Positions 21,964 to 33,980 of a stretch of DNA of 64,000 nt are shown here, one piece after another. The notes beneath the pieces are model-generated. The model saw nothing but the letters and a program-made list of their open reading frames with translations. It made no database searches and was not told where the DNA came from. Location: positions 1-64,000 of the forward strand of contig JAESUZ010000960.1 in NCBI GenBank assembly GCA_017311185.1, read 5' to 3'. Both the position numbers and the translations under genes were made by a program. Position 1 is the first letter of the stretch, and the number at the start of each line of letters is the position of its first letter. This DNA is from Proteles cristata cristata (Eukaryota; Chordata; Mammalia; Carnivora; Hyaenidae).

Positions 21964-23289
21964 CTTTAGTGATTCATTTTTAATATTAAGTGTAGATTAA
22001 TTTTTGCTCCATTCATTTCATAAGATGTACTCAAGTCAACATTTTTGGATCATGTCTTGAGAAAATGGATTATAAGAATGTTATTTTGAAAACTTAAATG
22101 GGTGCAAGGCCTTCTGAAAAAAAAAAACTTTTTTGGGGTCACATTTGAGACCCATATGGCTTAAAGATTAACTATCCTTCTGTGTACCTATTAAATATTC
22201 AGATACTAGGGATATACCAAAGCAAATTTTTATTTTTTGTGCCAACAAGAATAATGCACAGATCCTTAATGGCTTTAGTTACACAATGGTTTCCTTGTGA
22301 CAATAATTTCAGAAGTTTATGATTCATTGATTTCATTAAAGGTTAATAGAATAAAGCTTAGGACTCACAGTAAAATAGACATGTTCTGGGGTTTTCAAAG
22401 ATCATTGCCGCTGGTTAAGAGAAAGGCACAGAGTGTGCTGAGATCAATCTCCACTCCTCTGGCACAAAATCAACAACATGACAAGCTATTTCAGTGCAAG
22501 TGTTCTTTCATGCTAAAGAAGTAAAATGCTGAAGGTTAAGAGCCCTCTTATTCAGCACCTTTATTATGGAAACAGGAACTGGATCTAATATGTCTTCTTT
22601 CATATTCTAATTCTCTCGAATCTTTCAACAAAAGCAAAACCAAAGTTTATATTATTCCATTGTACTTTCTGTTCTGAAGCAAGGTCTCTGCCAGCCAAGC
22701 GGCCCAGTTGGGACTGACAGAGATGATGCACAAGCTGGGAGAATGGACAGTGCTCAGTATCCTGGTTGCTCCACTCAACTCTCCCACCCACTTTGGCTTT
22801 CCCTTCCCTTCCCTTCCCTTCCCTTCCCTTCCCTTCCCTTCCCTCCCCCTCCCCTCCGTCCCTCCTCCTCCTCCTGTCCCCTTCCCTTCTTAGGATTCAT
22901 GCAAGTCAGGCAGTCATTCCCAAAATACTGCTATCTGTGGAAAGAAGGAAGGGTAAAGGGAAGTAATTTTGTTCTTTGATAAATCGTACTTAATAGAGGG
23001 AAATACTCATGCATAAGATCATTATTAGCAAAAGATGGCAGTTTTTCATAATGAGGCACTACTGACATTCATAAGCAGACACTTTCCTCTGAAAGCTGAT
23101 AAACATAACCTATGATACTGAGTTGCTAAATGTTATTGATCATGATCTATCAATATTTTCTCGCACTAAAAACTTAACGGAACTTTATAAAACTCTAATC
23201 CTCTTTTACTGTGTGTGAAAAATGTCATTACAAACTCAATTTTATAAAAAAGCTGAGTTGGAGTATTAAATTAAATTAGGAATATGGAT
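21964..23289. other. Single-copy-like DNA with pyrimidine repeat
   Basis: Holds the (CCCTT)n tract. Plus frames near 22297-22524 and 22708-22979 are short; the latter are Pro/Ser/Phe repeats encoded by the microsatellite and not genes. Confidence 0.5.
22798..22893. repeat. (CCCTT)n microsatellite and CT-rich extension
   Basis: About nine perfect pentamers to 22842, then irregular CCCCT/CCT units to 22893. Pure pyrimidine for long stretches. Confidence 0.96.
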
Positions 23290-23470
23290 AAGTTAAGTCT
23301 CACTACTAGATATGTCACTTGTTTGATGTACAGCCATGGTCAATTTGCATAAGTGATTTGCGATTCAATTTCCTCAAATGTAAAACTGTGAGGTAATACT
23401 AAACCCAAATTTCTCTGAGGATCAAATAAGAAACAAAATGTTATGGAAAGACCATTTTTATGTGGCATGT
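23290..23470 (+). mobile_element. Possible MIR fossil
   Basis: CAATTTCCTCAAATGTAAAACTG (split around 23366-23388) matches the conserved MIR core CAGTTTCCTCATCTGTAAAATG. It is followed by CTGAGGATCAAATAAG, as expected downstream. Confidence 0.55.
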
Positions 23471-23622
23471 TAGAGAGTTTAATTTCTTTTTGATCACAGT
23501 TAGCAAAAGGCAGGGTCAGTTTCTGAAACCCAAGAAACTCAGAACCAGCTTCACTACATTAGATCGTACTTGCTACCTAAGAAGTCACAGAACAATCTGT
23601 TCATGACATGAAAGGGAAAGAA

Positions 23623-23706
23623 GTGTGTGTGTATGTGTGTGTGTGTGTGAGCATGCACGTGTGTGGTGTGAGGGCACGCGCAGGCTCATGTGTGTGTGTG
23701 CACACG
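23623..23706. repeat. Imperfect (TG)n tract with GCAC/GCGC
   Basis: Alternating purine-pyrimidine sequence, interrupted (GTGTGTATGTG, GCATGCACGTG, GGGCACGCGC); Z-DNA-prone by composition. Confidence 0.9.
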
Positions 23707-24044
23707 TTCTTTCCAATTAGTGATAAAGGCAGACTTTAGACTCGTTTTCCTCTTATTTATTCCTCTGTTCATATGCTCTGCACCTCTAGCACATCCCCAC
23801 AGAGCCGCTCTGAGTGTAGGACTGAGCCATAGGAATTGTTGATTATGTAAATGAAACACCCCGTCTAAGGAGCTCCATGGAGAGAGAAAACAGCAAAGGA
23901 GTAAATCCAGACACGAATTGAGTTAATAAAGCCTGTAGGGAGTTCCGCTTATAGTTTTCTCTCATACAGAGCTGAGAAGTTTCTCATCTGATGTGGAATC
24001 TCATGGTTTTGCTGTAAATGAAGTTCATTCAATTTCATACTTGG

Positions 24045-24087
24045 GTGTGTATGTGTGTGTGTGTACGCGTGAGCACACATATATATG
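24045..24087. repeat. Imperfect (TG)n/(CA)n/(AT)n tract
   Basis: GTGTGTATGTGTGTGTGTGT followed by ACGCGTGAGCACACATATAT. Short alternating tract. Confidence 0.85.
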
Positions 24088-24213
24088 ATTTGTATGTGAG
24101 TGTGGCATATGGGCATTGGAGCTTAAATAACTGTACTTTTTTATAGTATAATCCTATTTTTAAAAAGGAAGAAGGAGAATTTAGATTGAGTTTCATTAAA
24201 CATAATGAATTTA

Positions 24214-24393
24214 TCGGGCGCCTGGGTGGCTCAGTCGGTTAGGCATCCGACTTCAACTCAGGTCATGATCTCACGGTTGGTAGTTAGAGCCCCGGGTTGG
24301 GCTCTGTGCTGACTGCCAGCTCAGAGCCTGGAGTCTGTTTCAGGTTCTGTATCTCCCTCTCTCTCTGACCTTCCCCTGTTCATGCTATCTCTG

Positions 24394-24425
<32 letters not shown>

Positions 24426-24469
24426 AGAAATAAATAAAACATTAAAAAAATAAAAATTAAAAAATTAAA
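24214..24469 (+). mobile_element. Feline CAN SINE
   Basis: 16-bp target duplication AAACATAATGAATTTA (24198-24213) against AAACATAATAAATTTA (24470-24485), one mismatch. Long (CT)n block at 24385-24425 and a compound (A)nT tail. Confidence 0.94.
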
Positions 24470-24485
24470 AAACATAATAAATTTA

Positions 24486-25066
24486 AGATCTACTCATAGA
24501 TGTTTGTTATGGTGTGAAAGTCCTTATTGGTTATTGCATATTTCATAATACAGAAACTATAACAATAACTACTTTTATCCTTTACAGTTATTACTAATAC
24601 AATAGTATATATAAAATAGTAAGATGCCCTAGATTATGTGTGGTAAGACTTGATTTTTCACATTGCATTGATTTTTCATATTGAGAAATCTAATCATTGG
24701 GCTACAAGAAAGGCTAACTTTAAAGCAGCGTGTGCATATTATTACTTAATAGCTTTAGATACATTTTTATAAAAATTATTCCAACTGTAGCCTAAAAACA
24801 AGGTATCACAAATATATGTAAGGCAATTACCTTTTGCCAGGTATACCATGATGTTACAAAGTATCCAAAACGTTAGTCAGTTTTACTTCCATATTTAGTA
24901 TCCTCATATAAAATTGATGGTTAGTGGCACATTGAAACAGAATCACAAAATGCATGTGACTTATTTTCTGTTTTTTTTCACTTTGTGGCTACTAACCATT
25001 AATACTGTCTCCATACTTTCAGTTTTATTCTCTCTCCTGTTTTCTTTAAAATTAAAATTAAAATTT
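24486..25066. other. AT-rich DNA, no gene seen
   Basis: No recognised repeat until the AAAATTAAAATT motif that forms the left flank of the next SINE. A 73-codon frame at 24914-25135 runs into that SINE and is not credible. Confidence 0.5.
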
Positions 25067-25266
25067 TGGAGGCCTGGATGGCTCAGTCAGGAAAGAGTCC
25101 AATTCTTGGTTTTGGCTCAGTTCATGATCTTATAGTTCATGGGATCCAGCCCCGTGTTGGGCTCTGTGCTGAGAGCATGGACACTGCTTGGAATTCCTTC
25201 TTTCTCTCTCTGCCACTCTCCTGCTCATAGTCTCTCTCTCAAGATAAATAAACTCAAAAAAAAAGA
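25067..25266 (+). mobile_element. CAN SINE, older subtype
   Basis: GGAGGCCTGGATGGCTCAGTC head lacking the usual GGGGCACC start, GAGAGCATGGACACTGCTTGG middle, tail AGATAAATAAACTC. AAAATTAAAATT occurs on both sides, consistent with a target duplication. Confidence 0.88.
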
Positions 25267-26064
25267 AAATTAAAATTATAATTTGTTAGCATTTAGACTT
25301 GCTGATGTCTGTCTCACCTTGCTTCTCCAGACAGTTATCTTACAGAATATTTGGAGACATAACGCATCTTGCAGAGAAGAAAATTCCCACATCTGTCTAC
25401 CATATTCTATTATATTTAACCTCTATCAATCTACCATGAACAGAAACATTTCTCCTAGAAATTCTGTGGCCAGACAGAAATTCATGCTTCCTTTCCCACA
25501 TAAAATGATATGAAATAACACAAAACCAAATAGTTTCCTGGATGTTGCATTTCATTTAAATCATAACGTTTCAATCGTGGGACTTAAGCAACATTTTGAC
25601 ATTATTTTAGTATCCACCATATTCTTCTACATTAAAGAGTAAACAAGATGAGTAATAAGTGTTTGAATGAATATGAACAGAACTTAATTTTTTCCCCAAA
25701 GGATTTTATTCATGGAACAAGAAACTCAATGAAATTGTTTTACATAGGACTGTTCTCTACTTGGGTATAAGAAGATATCCTTTAAGTACAAGGATGAAAT
25801 AACATATGTTTCTGTATAGAAAACTAATTTGCATACATTCTTCTATTTTCTGAAGTGAGATACAAGTATGATCATTTCCTTGAGAAATTAGACAAAATAA
25901 GGAATAAACACATACAACTTCTGAGAAAAGTTCATCAAAAATCATATGTGATTGAATTCTAAAATGAGCATGAAGACAAGTTCTACAAGACAAGCTTTCA
26001 ACAACAGCTACAATTGAATGTGTAGGAAAGGGAATGGCTTATGTTTTGTTTTTTTTTTTCTTCT

Positions 26065-26096
26065 TGTCCTGAAAGAAGAAATGCTCTTTCAGGACA
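26065..26096. other. Perfect 12-bp stem-loop
   Basis: TGTCCTGAAAGA (26065-26076), an 8-base loop, then its exact reverse complement TCTTTCAGGACA (26085-26096). It follows a T-rich run. It could form a hairpin or cruciform; no function is implied. Confidence 0.95.
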
Positions 26097-26549
26097 GGCT
26101 GATACCACCATTTATAGTACAAACAGGCAATTATCTGTTTAGGAACCTGATATCCTGGAAATTTTTCACAATAAAACCATCATATTAGCCCTTCACTCTA
26201 TGTAATAAATATAGTTGTTTATATAAAACATTCCTTTTCTTTAAAATAGAAATTTCTAAAAATTGTGTACAATTGATGGTGGACCTACTCATGTTGCCAA
26301 ATTTTGGCCAGTATCTAGTTTCTTTCTTTGTGTTTTTCTGCTGGTGCATTTACCAGTCAGCTTCTATAGTTGAATTGTTCCAGAATTCACTATCATTAAA
26401 TAAATTGCCTTTCTTTATTATTTTTATGTTTTGGTAATTGTGTTACTTTTAAGACATAAGATCCAAAAACAGTTTTTACCTTCATATGTGCAAAATGCCT
26501 TTCTAAAATATGGTGCATTTTATTCTTAGTCTTTGATGGAGTGGGATTA

Positions 26550-26550
<1 letters not shown>

Positions 26551-26590
<40 letters not shown>
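26551..26590. repeat. (AC)20 microsatellite
   Basis: Twenty uninterrupted AC units, not associated with a SINE. Confidence 0.98.
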
Positions 26591-26592
<2 letters not shown>

Positions 26593-27039
26593 AAAGTCTA
26601 TATGCAGTGCTATTATGTGCCACCTAGTATAAATTTTAAAGTATTCCATTGTATTTTTGCTTTTTTATTATAGATTCTAATTTAATATTTTTAAAGTTAT
26701 GAGTTATATCTACATAACAAGTATGTATAATTAGTATGTATTAGTATTAGAATCATAATTCTAGATATTGTTTAAAAGGAATTCCATGTATTTGATGAGT
26801 ATGATATAATTATGCATATTTAGATTAGATTAAGCATTAAAGTTTCATGAATAAAATGTAAATGAATTTTCTGATAGCGACAATATATTACACAACAAAT
26901 AAAAATCTACTTCATTTTAACATTCTAATTTTCCATAAAATTAAAGTAAAAAGAGAAAACATATAGGTACTCAGAGTATAATTCTTTAAAATTTTATACT
27001 TAAATAACATATAGCAGCTTTCATGACAATATGTAGATA

Positions 27040-27609
27040 GTTGACCCTTGACTGATACTGGGGTTAGGGGTGCTGACCCCATGTATAGTTGAAAATCTGT
27101 ATATAACTTTTGACTTCCCAAAGACAACCACTGATAGCTGTTGACTGGAAACTTTCCTGGTAACATAAATAGTCCATTAATATATAGTTTGTGGGATTCC
27201 TGGATGGCTCAGTTGGTTGAGTCAGCTCAATTCATAACTTCAGCTCAGTTCATGATCTCACGGCTTGTGAATTCGAGTCCCATGTTGGGCTCTGTGCTCC
27301 TGAGAGCTCAGAGCCGGGAGCTGCTTCTGACGGATTCAGTCTCCCTCTCTCACTGCCTCTCCCTGACTTGCACTCTGTCTCTCTCCCTCAAGAATAAATA
27401 CACATTTTTTAAAAATTTTAAAAATACATACTTTGTAGGTTTTATGTATTATATACCATCTTCTTAAAGTAAGCTAGAGAAAAGAAAATATTACCAGAAA
27501 ATCATAAGGAAGAGAAAATACATTTGTAGTATGATACTGTATTTATGGGAAAAATCCAAATGTAACTGGGCCCATGCAGTGCAAACCCTTGTTGTTCGAG
27601 GATCAACTG
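27040..27609. mobile_element. Tigger-type (TcMar) non-autonomous DNA transposon
   Basis: Terminal inverted repeats: AGTTGACCCTTGACTGATAC at the left (27039) and TTGTTCGAGGATCAACTGTA at the right, flanked by TA. Inside lie GTATATAACTTTTGACTTCCC (27098) and the complement of the usual AGAAAATACATTT segment, as in MER8/Tigger-like elements. No transposase is present. A SINE (27195-27422) is inserted in it; without that the element is about 330 bp. The subfamily is from memory. Confidence 0.75.
27195..27422 (+). mobile_element. Feline CAN SINE nested in DNA transposon
   Basis: Imperfect target duplication ATATATAGTTTGTGG / ATACATACTTTGTAGG at its two sides. The head is altered (GATTCCTGGATGGCTCAG) and an extra segment lies near 27222-27240. 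Confidence 0.9.
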
Positions 27610-27611
27610 TA

Positions 27612-28959
27612 TTTTGTTTGTTGTTTGTACATAGAATTATCAAAGAAGCTATTTTCCTTTATATTTAACCAATATGAAACGCCTAATTCTTTCACTTTAC
27701 ATACTAGTATTATTCCTTAGATGTACAGGGATTAAAACAATGAAGTAGTTTTAACATTATAAAACCACATGGTATTTAAGTGCTCACTAAGGTAGGTCTA
27801 CCTTGCTGGAAGCTCACAAAAGCAAAAATCTGCAGCAAGTTGCATCCAAGAACTAATAAACACTTAGGTATGTTGTCACAATTACAAAGGCAGTAGAGTA
27901 TTGCTTCTGTTTTCTCTCTCAGTATGCCAAGAAATATCTCCATTATTGAATTCATCAGAAGAGTTACATCAGCATGCCTTGTGCATTTAAAAACTAAAAA
28001 TATATTATGAGACATAAAATTCTTTAATTTTCCCTAAACTATAAAATAACATATGCTGAATTTTTGCTTACCTTATCAATAAGTATAGACACTTTTCTCA
28101 AGTTTCTTAATCTTCTTTTGATAAATATTAGCAATGTTATTACATACTTTCTCTCCTCCTGCCTGTAAATGAGCTTAAGCTTCACTCATTTCTAAACAAA
28201 CCGAAAAAAGTCATTCCCTTCAAACCCACACAGGCATGCACGATACTATCCTTTATCTATAAAAATTTCTTTTCATTTTCCTTTAGAAGCAGTTTCCTAA
28301 ATATTCTATACATGCTGTGTCTTCCTTTTCAGTTCAACATTCTCTACTCAAATCATTTGAATACTCTACCTGTCCCAGGACTCGAAACATTTTCTTTGCT
28401 GAAGATCCTCAGTGAACTGCTCAGATCAAGTGAAGATTTATATTGCTTGATATACTACTATTATCTTACTCGAATTTGCTATAATATTTAAGACTATTGA
28501 TTTTTACTTCCTTATAACTGTTCCCACTTCTTACCCCAAAAAACTTTGTCAGCTTTTTCTCCTGTATTAATGATAAATGCTACACAAACTTTGCCAAGGG
28601 CTGTATTTATGCTTTGTGTCCCTTAAAATTCTATAGTGTAAATTGTTAATTTCTGCTTACCTTTTTTTTCCTCATAGTTTTTTTCATGTTACTACATATG
28701 TGGTAGTAATCCCTTAGCTTATATATCCTTAGGGACTGAAGTTTTATACCTGTACTAAGTGGTCTTAAGTCAACTACTTATTTGTTGCTTCTTTTGTCTC
28801 ATTGGTTTATCAAACCCTGTAAATTCTGTATTTAATAATCTTTCCACCCATAGATTACACAACTTCCTGTGTTTTCTCATTGCTTTCACCCCCTTGCACC
28901 AATTGGCATAGTTCAATTTTTTATTTTTGACTGCTGATACATTGAATTTTTCCTTCTTC
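27612..28959. other. AT-rich DNA without recognised repeats
   Basis: About 1.35 kb. The reverse frames at 27776-28015 and 28770-28961 show no domain or codon bias I can credit. Confidence 0.5.
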
Positions 28960-29290
28960 ACAACATCATTAATCCAGACCCTTACTGTAATTCTCTTAGA
29001 TTATTGGAGCAACCTCCCACATTTCTCTCGTTTCTTCTCTTCTTAAAGGTACTCTCCACAGCTATTTCTAAAATACAGTTTGCCCATGCCATTACCTTGG
29101 TTGAATACAACTTTTGCTCATGGGAGCCTATTCAGTAAGCACTGAACTCTTTGTCATATTATGCCAGAAGCTGTATCATTTGCCCTTGCCTGAGTGTCCC
29201 CATTCTGCCACTCACCCCTAGTAATTCTGAATTAGGTACATTTCCATGATATAGCCATGTTTTCCATATCACTTTCTGAGATCTATATCA
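28960..29290. mobile_element. Probable ancient mammal-wide repeat, family unresolved
   Basis: The sequence of phrases GGAGCAACCTCCCACATTTC, TATTTCTAAAATACAGTTTG, CATGGGAGCCTATTCAGTAA and ATTTGCCCTTGCCTGAGTG has the order of a common old mammalian LINE-like repeat. I cannot name the family with confidence. Confidence 0.35.
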
Positions 29291-31594
29291 TTGGATTGCA
29301 GGTTATATACATCATCAATTAAGGGCCATTAAATATAAATTAGTACCAAAATATTGATAGAGTTACTTAATATTCTCTCTTCTCTCTTTGCTTTCTGTCT
29401 CCCTTTTTTCATGTTGTTGCTCTCATACCTAATTATACTTCCACCACAATGTCTTATTTTGCTGAGTACTCATTTAGAACATGATGACTCATCTTTCCTT
29501 TTGGTAACTTAAGATGAAACTTATCATATAATGGAAATCAATGTTACCTGTATAGATTGGAACAGATTAGAATAATGAAATAAATCTACCATGTGAAAGA
29601 TTAGGTACCATTTTCTGTCTTTTGCCTTCTAAAAGTACTAAAGTACTAAAAGTACTAAAAGTGCTGAAAGGATTTAGTATTTCTGCGAGGCCAGAGCTTT
29701 CTGAGAAATAGGAGACTTTAGTCAAAGGACATGCCTAAAATGTTAATGGATGGTTGGATATTAAGAGACCTTCAGAAGAGGTTTGCCTCACTTTAGGTAA
29801 TATAGGTATATATTTAGGTTGTATTAGGTATATACTTACATATTAACTAGATGTATATTTCAAAGGAGATAAAAATCCTGGGCAGTAAACTTTCCCCACG
29901 GAGACATTTATTTATATAAAGAACCCAGGGTTCTTCCCTTTTCTACCCCAGAAGAATAATTACATTGAGAAGATTCTGTTTGTCTCCTTTTCTCAGGACA
30001 GGAGGGAAAATGTATACATAAGCTCCTGTCATTGTATAATTGTGTTTCATTTTCTATATTACAGACATTAGGACATAGGGTTATATCTGATGTCATTGCA
30101 TCACTTCAGATGAGGGAATAATTAAGGAAAAGGGAAGCCAATGTATTATTATTATAAAAAAAACCCAACTCTGATATTTAGTATAGAAAGCATGTGTTTG
30201 TGTTCAAGATAAAAAGCATAACTATAGATATTAAAAATAATCTCATAATAGAGGATTAAGACCTATTTAAATTCTATATAATTGAATCTCAGCGTTCATA
30301 TAGCTTTCCAAATCTCATATCCCAGTTCATTTGGATAGGAATGGATGAATAGAATGAGGGAAGAGGTTTTGCCTAATAATACATATAGCACTGAAAAGAT
30401 AAATGTCAAGAATAGAGCTCTAAAAAAGAGAAATCTGGGCAAAAAGCACACTTAGAAGTGGTGCCCCTCCACTTGTACAATGCTTATGTCAACTAAATCC
30501 ATTTTATCTTAAAGGCTTCAAAATTATGGTGAAGGAAACAGATTTAGCAATTACTGTATGCTTAGTGCTTAGATCAAGTCTTAATTGTCACACTAAAAGT
30601 AGAATGAAAGTACAAGGTAGTTATTATATTCTAGATACAAAAAGGACCAGCATATAAAGAAATCAATAAATTTAATTCACCAGACTGTCATAAGTATTAT
30701 TAGTATTCACATTTCAAATTTGTATTTGACTTTAAAATAAAGCATTTTATAAATGCAGCCTCTCATCTCTTCAGAACAGTCTCTTCTTCCTTCACAGACC
30801 AAGATTATCTGTCAACTAAAGAAAAAATATCATATGGGAAATTATATTTTCATAATTTAAAGAATCTGTAAAACATCTATGTAGAGTCTACCAATGTTTA
30901 CATCCATCTAAATTATGAGATTAGAGGGAAAAACATTAAAGACAATATAAAAATACTAATTTACAAAGAGTTTAATTTTTGATATTTTTCTTTCTATATG
31001 GAAGTATGAATAATTTATGTGAGATACACCTATTTAGGATGGAGCAGCAAAAATATGAAATAAGTGACATTTCACAAGCAAAATTTCTATATTACAATTA
31101 ATCAGGCATTAAAATGGTGAAAGTAACAAAAGTTCCTCCCAAGATGCACAAGAATAACAAATTATAGGTAATTCCCTCATGTGACCACCTAGTAAAATAG
31201 ATTTTACTATTTCATGGATCAAAAATAAGTGGTTGTTCCTATAATGTACATTTATCTATGTTGTCACTTGATTCTTAAATTTAGCACATTCTTACCACTT
31301 CTCTGGGCTTTATACTTTTTTACCTCTCTGGATCCAATCTGTGACCTAGAAGGCAGGAGCCAAAAATACGTCATAAACTTTATGTATTAAAAGCTAAGTT
31401 ACAGAATTCCTGGAGAACTCATCCATTTAATAAAATCTCTAAATTTGTACAATGATTAATAAAGATGTATGTGCACCCACATCCATACCCACACCTCCTC
31501 TGTCCCAACCCCCCCGACATACACATCAGCACAGAGGGTAATTCTGACCAGACACAGAATTGTTGTTTTCTTTATTCAGTGATATTAGGGCTGA
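29291..31594. other. Long SINE-free, AT-rich stretch
   Basis: 2.3 kb without SINEs. Only minor features occur: AAAGTACT repeated at 29631-29662, and C-runs near 31509. No supported gene. Confidence 0.5.
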
Positions 31595-32045
31595 GATTTT
31601 ATTGAAGTCTTATGAAGACTTTGGTCTCAGAAAGGCCAGAGCATACTATAGGGGTGTGACTTTGATGTAGTTCTTGCCAATGAAATACAAGCAGATATTG
31701 ATTAGAAGCTCTTGAGAAAACTTTTACTTCCTGAAAAGAGTATGGAACATCACACAAAGTACTTCCACTGTCGCCAAGACCCCCTCTGTGTGTTAAATGT
31801 GGAAAAAATGCATAATATTTAAAGCTGCTACATCCACATGGCTGTTTTGTGACCATAAGGAGAAAGCCAGGAGACCCACAGAGTCAGAGTTTTCAGATCC
31901 GTCACCTCCCAACTTCTAGAATAATGTTAACAGCTGTCTTAATATCTTCATGTCATGAGAAAACTAAAACCTTTGGGATAAAACCTATTGATTTTTCTTT
32001 CCTGCTACTTGCACCCCATGCTTTTCTTACATATTTAGTCATTCA
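31595..32045 (+). mobile_element. Possible MLT1-type MaLR LTR fossil
   Basis: GTGTGACTTTGATGTAG, GCCAATGAAATACAAGCAGA (31677), CATGGCTGTTTTGTGACCAT (31837), AAGGAGAAAGCCAGGAGACC (31857) and TGCTACTTGCACC (32002) appear in the order seen in MLT1-like LTRs. Strongly diverged, and the ends are uncertain. Confidence 0.5.
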
Positions 32046-32876
32046 TTAAGCAATATTTCTTTCCATTTTAATCAGTTGATTGCATTTCATAAAAGTGATA
32101 CTGGAAATAGCAAGACATGAATACCAAGTTCCAGGATCTAATCAAATATAAGTGTTACCCACTACAAATAGTAAGATTTCACATTTAATCAAATGTAGTA
32201 TTGCTACTAACACAAATCTCATGAAAGAAGATTCATACCTCAATCCTGACACAAGTTACCAATGCAAATTTTAATCCTATTAAAAGGGATATTCTTTGTA
32301 TTTGCGTCATCTGGCTACACCAAGTATTAAAACAAATTTCTTTTTTCTTTTTACTTCATAGTTAGCTATGTAAAAGCTCACTAAAATAATAAGCAATGCA
32401 TGAAGTAATTAAATATATAATTTGGAGTTATTTTTGAAAGGTCACAATGATCATGATGTTTCATGAAGAGAGTCAAGTCATATATGCTTTAACAGTAAAA
32501 TAGCAATGGATTAAAAATACTTTTTTCAAAATATTAAGTATTTAAAATATGTTTCTCCTATTTTCTTATTTCTGTCTCTTTTCATATATATAAACCTATA
32601 TATGCTGCATCATGAAAATTACAACTTTGTGAGATATCACAAAAACTGAAGCAATCTGTAACTCAAAGGACATGGAAAATTCTGAAGTGTCTGCTATGTA
32701 TTACTTGAGTAACTAAATGTAAAAGAAAGTTAAGGTGAAATTGAAATATTTAATTTTAGTTCTATGCATTTTCCTACTTCTCAACCAATTATCAGTAGTA
32801 GAAAGCAATTGATGATCTAAATAGTTAAAACTATGGCATTACTTCTACATTTATTTATATTCAAGTATACAAGCAG
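32046..32876. other. AT-rich DNA, nothing recognised
   Basis: No open frame or known repeat. Confidence 0.5.
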
Positions 32877-33090
32877 GGGGCTCCTGGGTGGGTCAGTCGG
32901 TTAAGCATCCAACTTCAGCTCCTATCATGATCTCACAGTTTGTGAGTTAAAGACCCGCATGGGGGGGGACTGTACTGACACCATGGAGAGTGGAACCTGT
33001 TTGGCATTCTGTGTCTCCCTCTCTCTCTGCCCCTCCCCCGCTCATACTCTGTCTCTCTCTCAATAAAAAACAAACATTAAAAAATATTTT
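32877..33090 (+). mobile_element. CAN SINE, older subtype
   Basis: Head GGGCTCCTGGGTGGGTCAG, GACACCATGGAGAGTGGAACC middle, an unusual GGGGGGGG run near 32961, tail CAATAAAAAACAAAC. Confidence 0.88.
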
Positions 33091-33870
33091 TAAAGTTTCA
33101 GGCAGGAAGAATTTCTAACTTAGGCATATGCATTGAAATAAAAATTATGAAAATGTTATATATTTCTGTATTAAACTATATATAGGTGTATATACATATC
33201 TTGAAGTACATGCATATGTGTAATTTTAGTAATAGAAAGCAATGAGTTTTCTTAGATACCAATGCTAAAATAACATAACTAAGGTTTAAGAAACCCACTA
33301 GCTTACAGTTATGTTTGTCTATGTAAGGTTCTTTCATTTCCTGTCTATACATCAACATCATTTTTCTTAATGCTGAAAATTATATATAATTTTGTATATT
33401 CTCATAGCTTTGTTTCTCTCCATTCCTGTTATTCCATTAAATTTGCTGTCATAGTTTTCTACAACCTAATGAAAATGAGTAATAGGATAATTTACATGAG
33501 CATAGTCAGTCTGAAAAAAGTTTTAATGCTCACTCTGCCCTGAAATGCCTTTTTATTTTGAGATTATATTTATGATTAAAACTATAGGCTTTCGTATCCA
33601 ACTAATATGTGGAAAATTCCAGTAAATCATTTTGCTAAGTAATATTCCATGTATATTTTAACCATTAAGACTAAACTAACTATAGCCAGTGTGTTGAGTA
33701 AATGTTATTTAATATTTAATGGTAACTATTAGAAATAACCAATATTTGTGGATAGCGCAGTAGAAGTGTATGTGCCTTCAGTGATATTTAGACTGTTAAC
33801 TAAACCTAGACAATAAAGAATGGTGGATCTATGTCAAAGCAGATGAAGTGAGTCAAAGTATTAATCAATA

Positions 33871-33926
33871 TTTTCTTTTTCTCTTTCTTTTTTTCCTTCC
33901 TTTTCTTTCTTTCTTTCTTCTCTCTC

Positions 33927-33979
<53 letters not shown>

Positions 33980-33980
33980 T
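33871..33980. repeat. Pyrimidine tract: (CTTT)n and (CT)n
   Basis: About 110 bp almost purely C and T: CTTT units, then about 30 bases of CT with one GT interruption, then CTTT again. Confidence 0.95.

Larger units (their letters stand above)
23471..24197. other. Single-copy-like DNA with two TG-rich tracts
   Basis: Between and around the two alternating purine-pyrimidine tracts is about 300 bp (23740-24040) of moderately complex sequence with no open frame. I cannot assign it. Confidence 0.5.
25267..27037. other. Single-copy-like AT-rich DNA
   Basis: Contains a perfect stem-loop (26065-26096) and (AC)20 (26551-26590). The reverse frames at 25757-25993 and 26396-26623 have no domains; the latter includes translated (AC)n. 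Confidence 0.5.

Noticed and set aside
22708..22979. Pro/Ser-rich open frames in three phases
   Set aside because: They are translations of the (CCCTT)n microsatellite.
26065..26096. microRNA precursor
   Set aside because: The stem is only 12 bp with an 8-base loop; too short for a Drosha/Dicer substrate, and the flanks do not extend the pairing.
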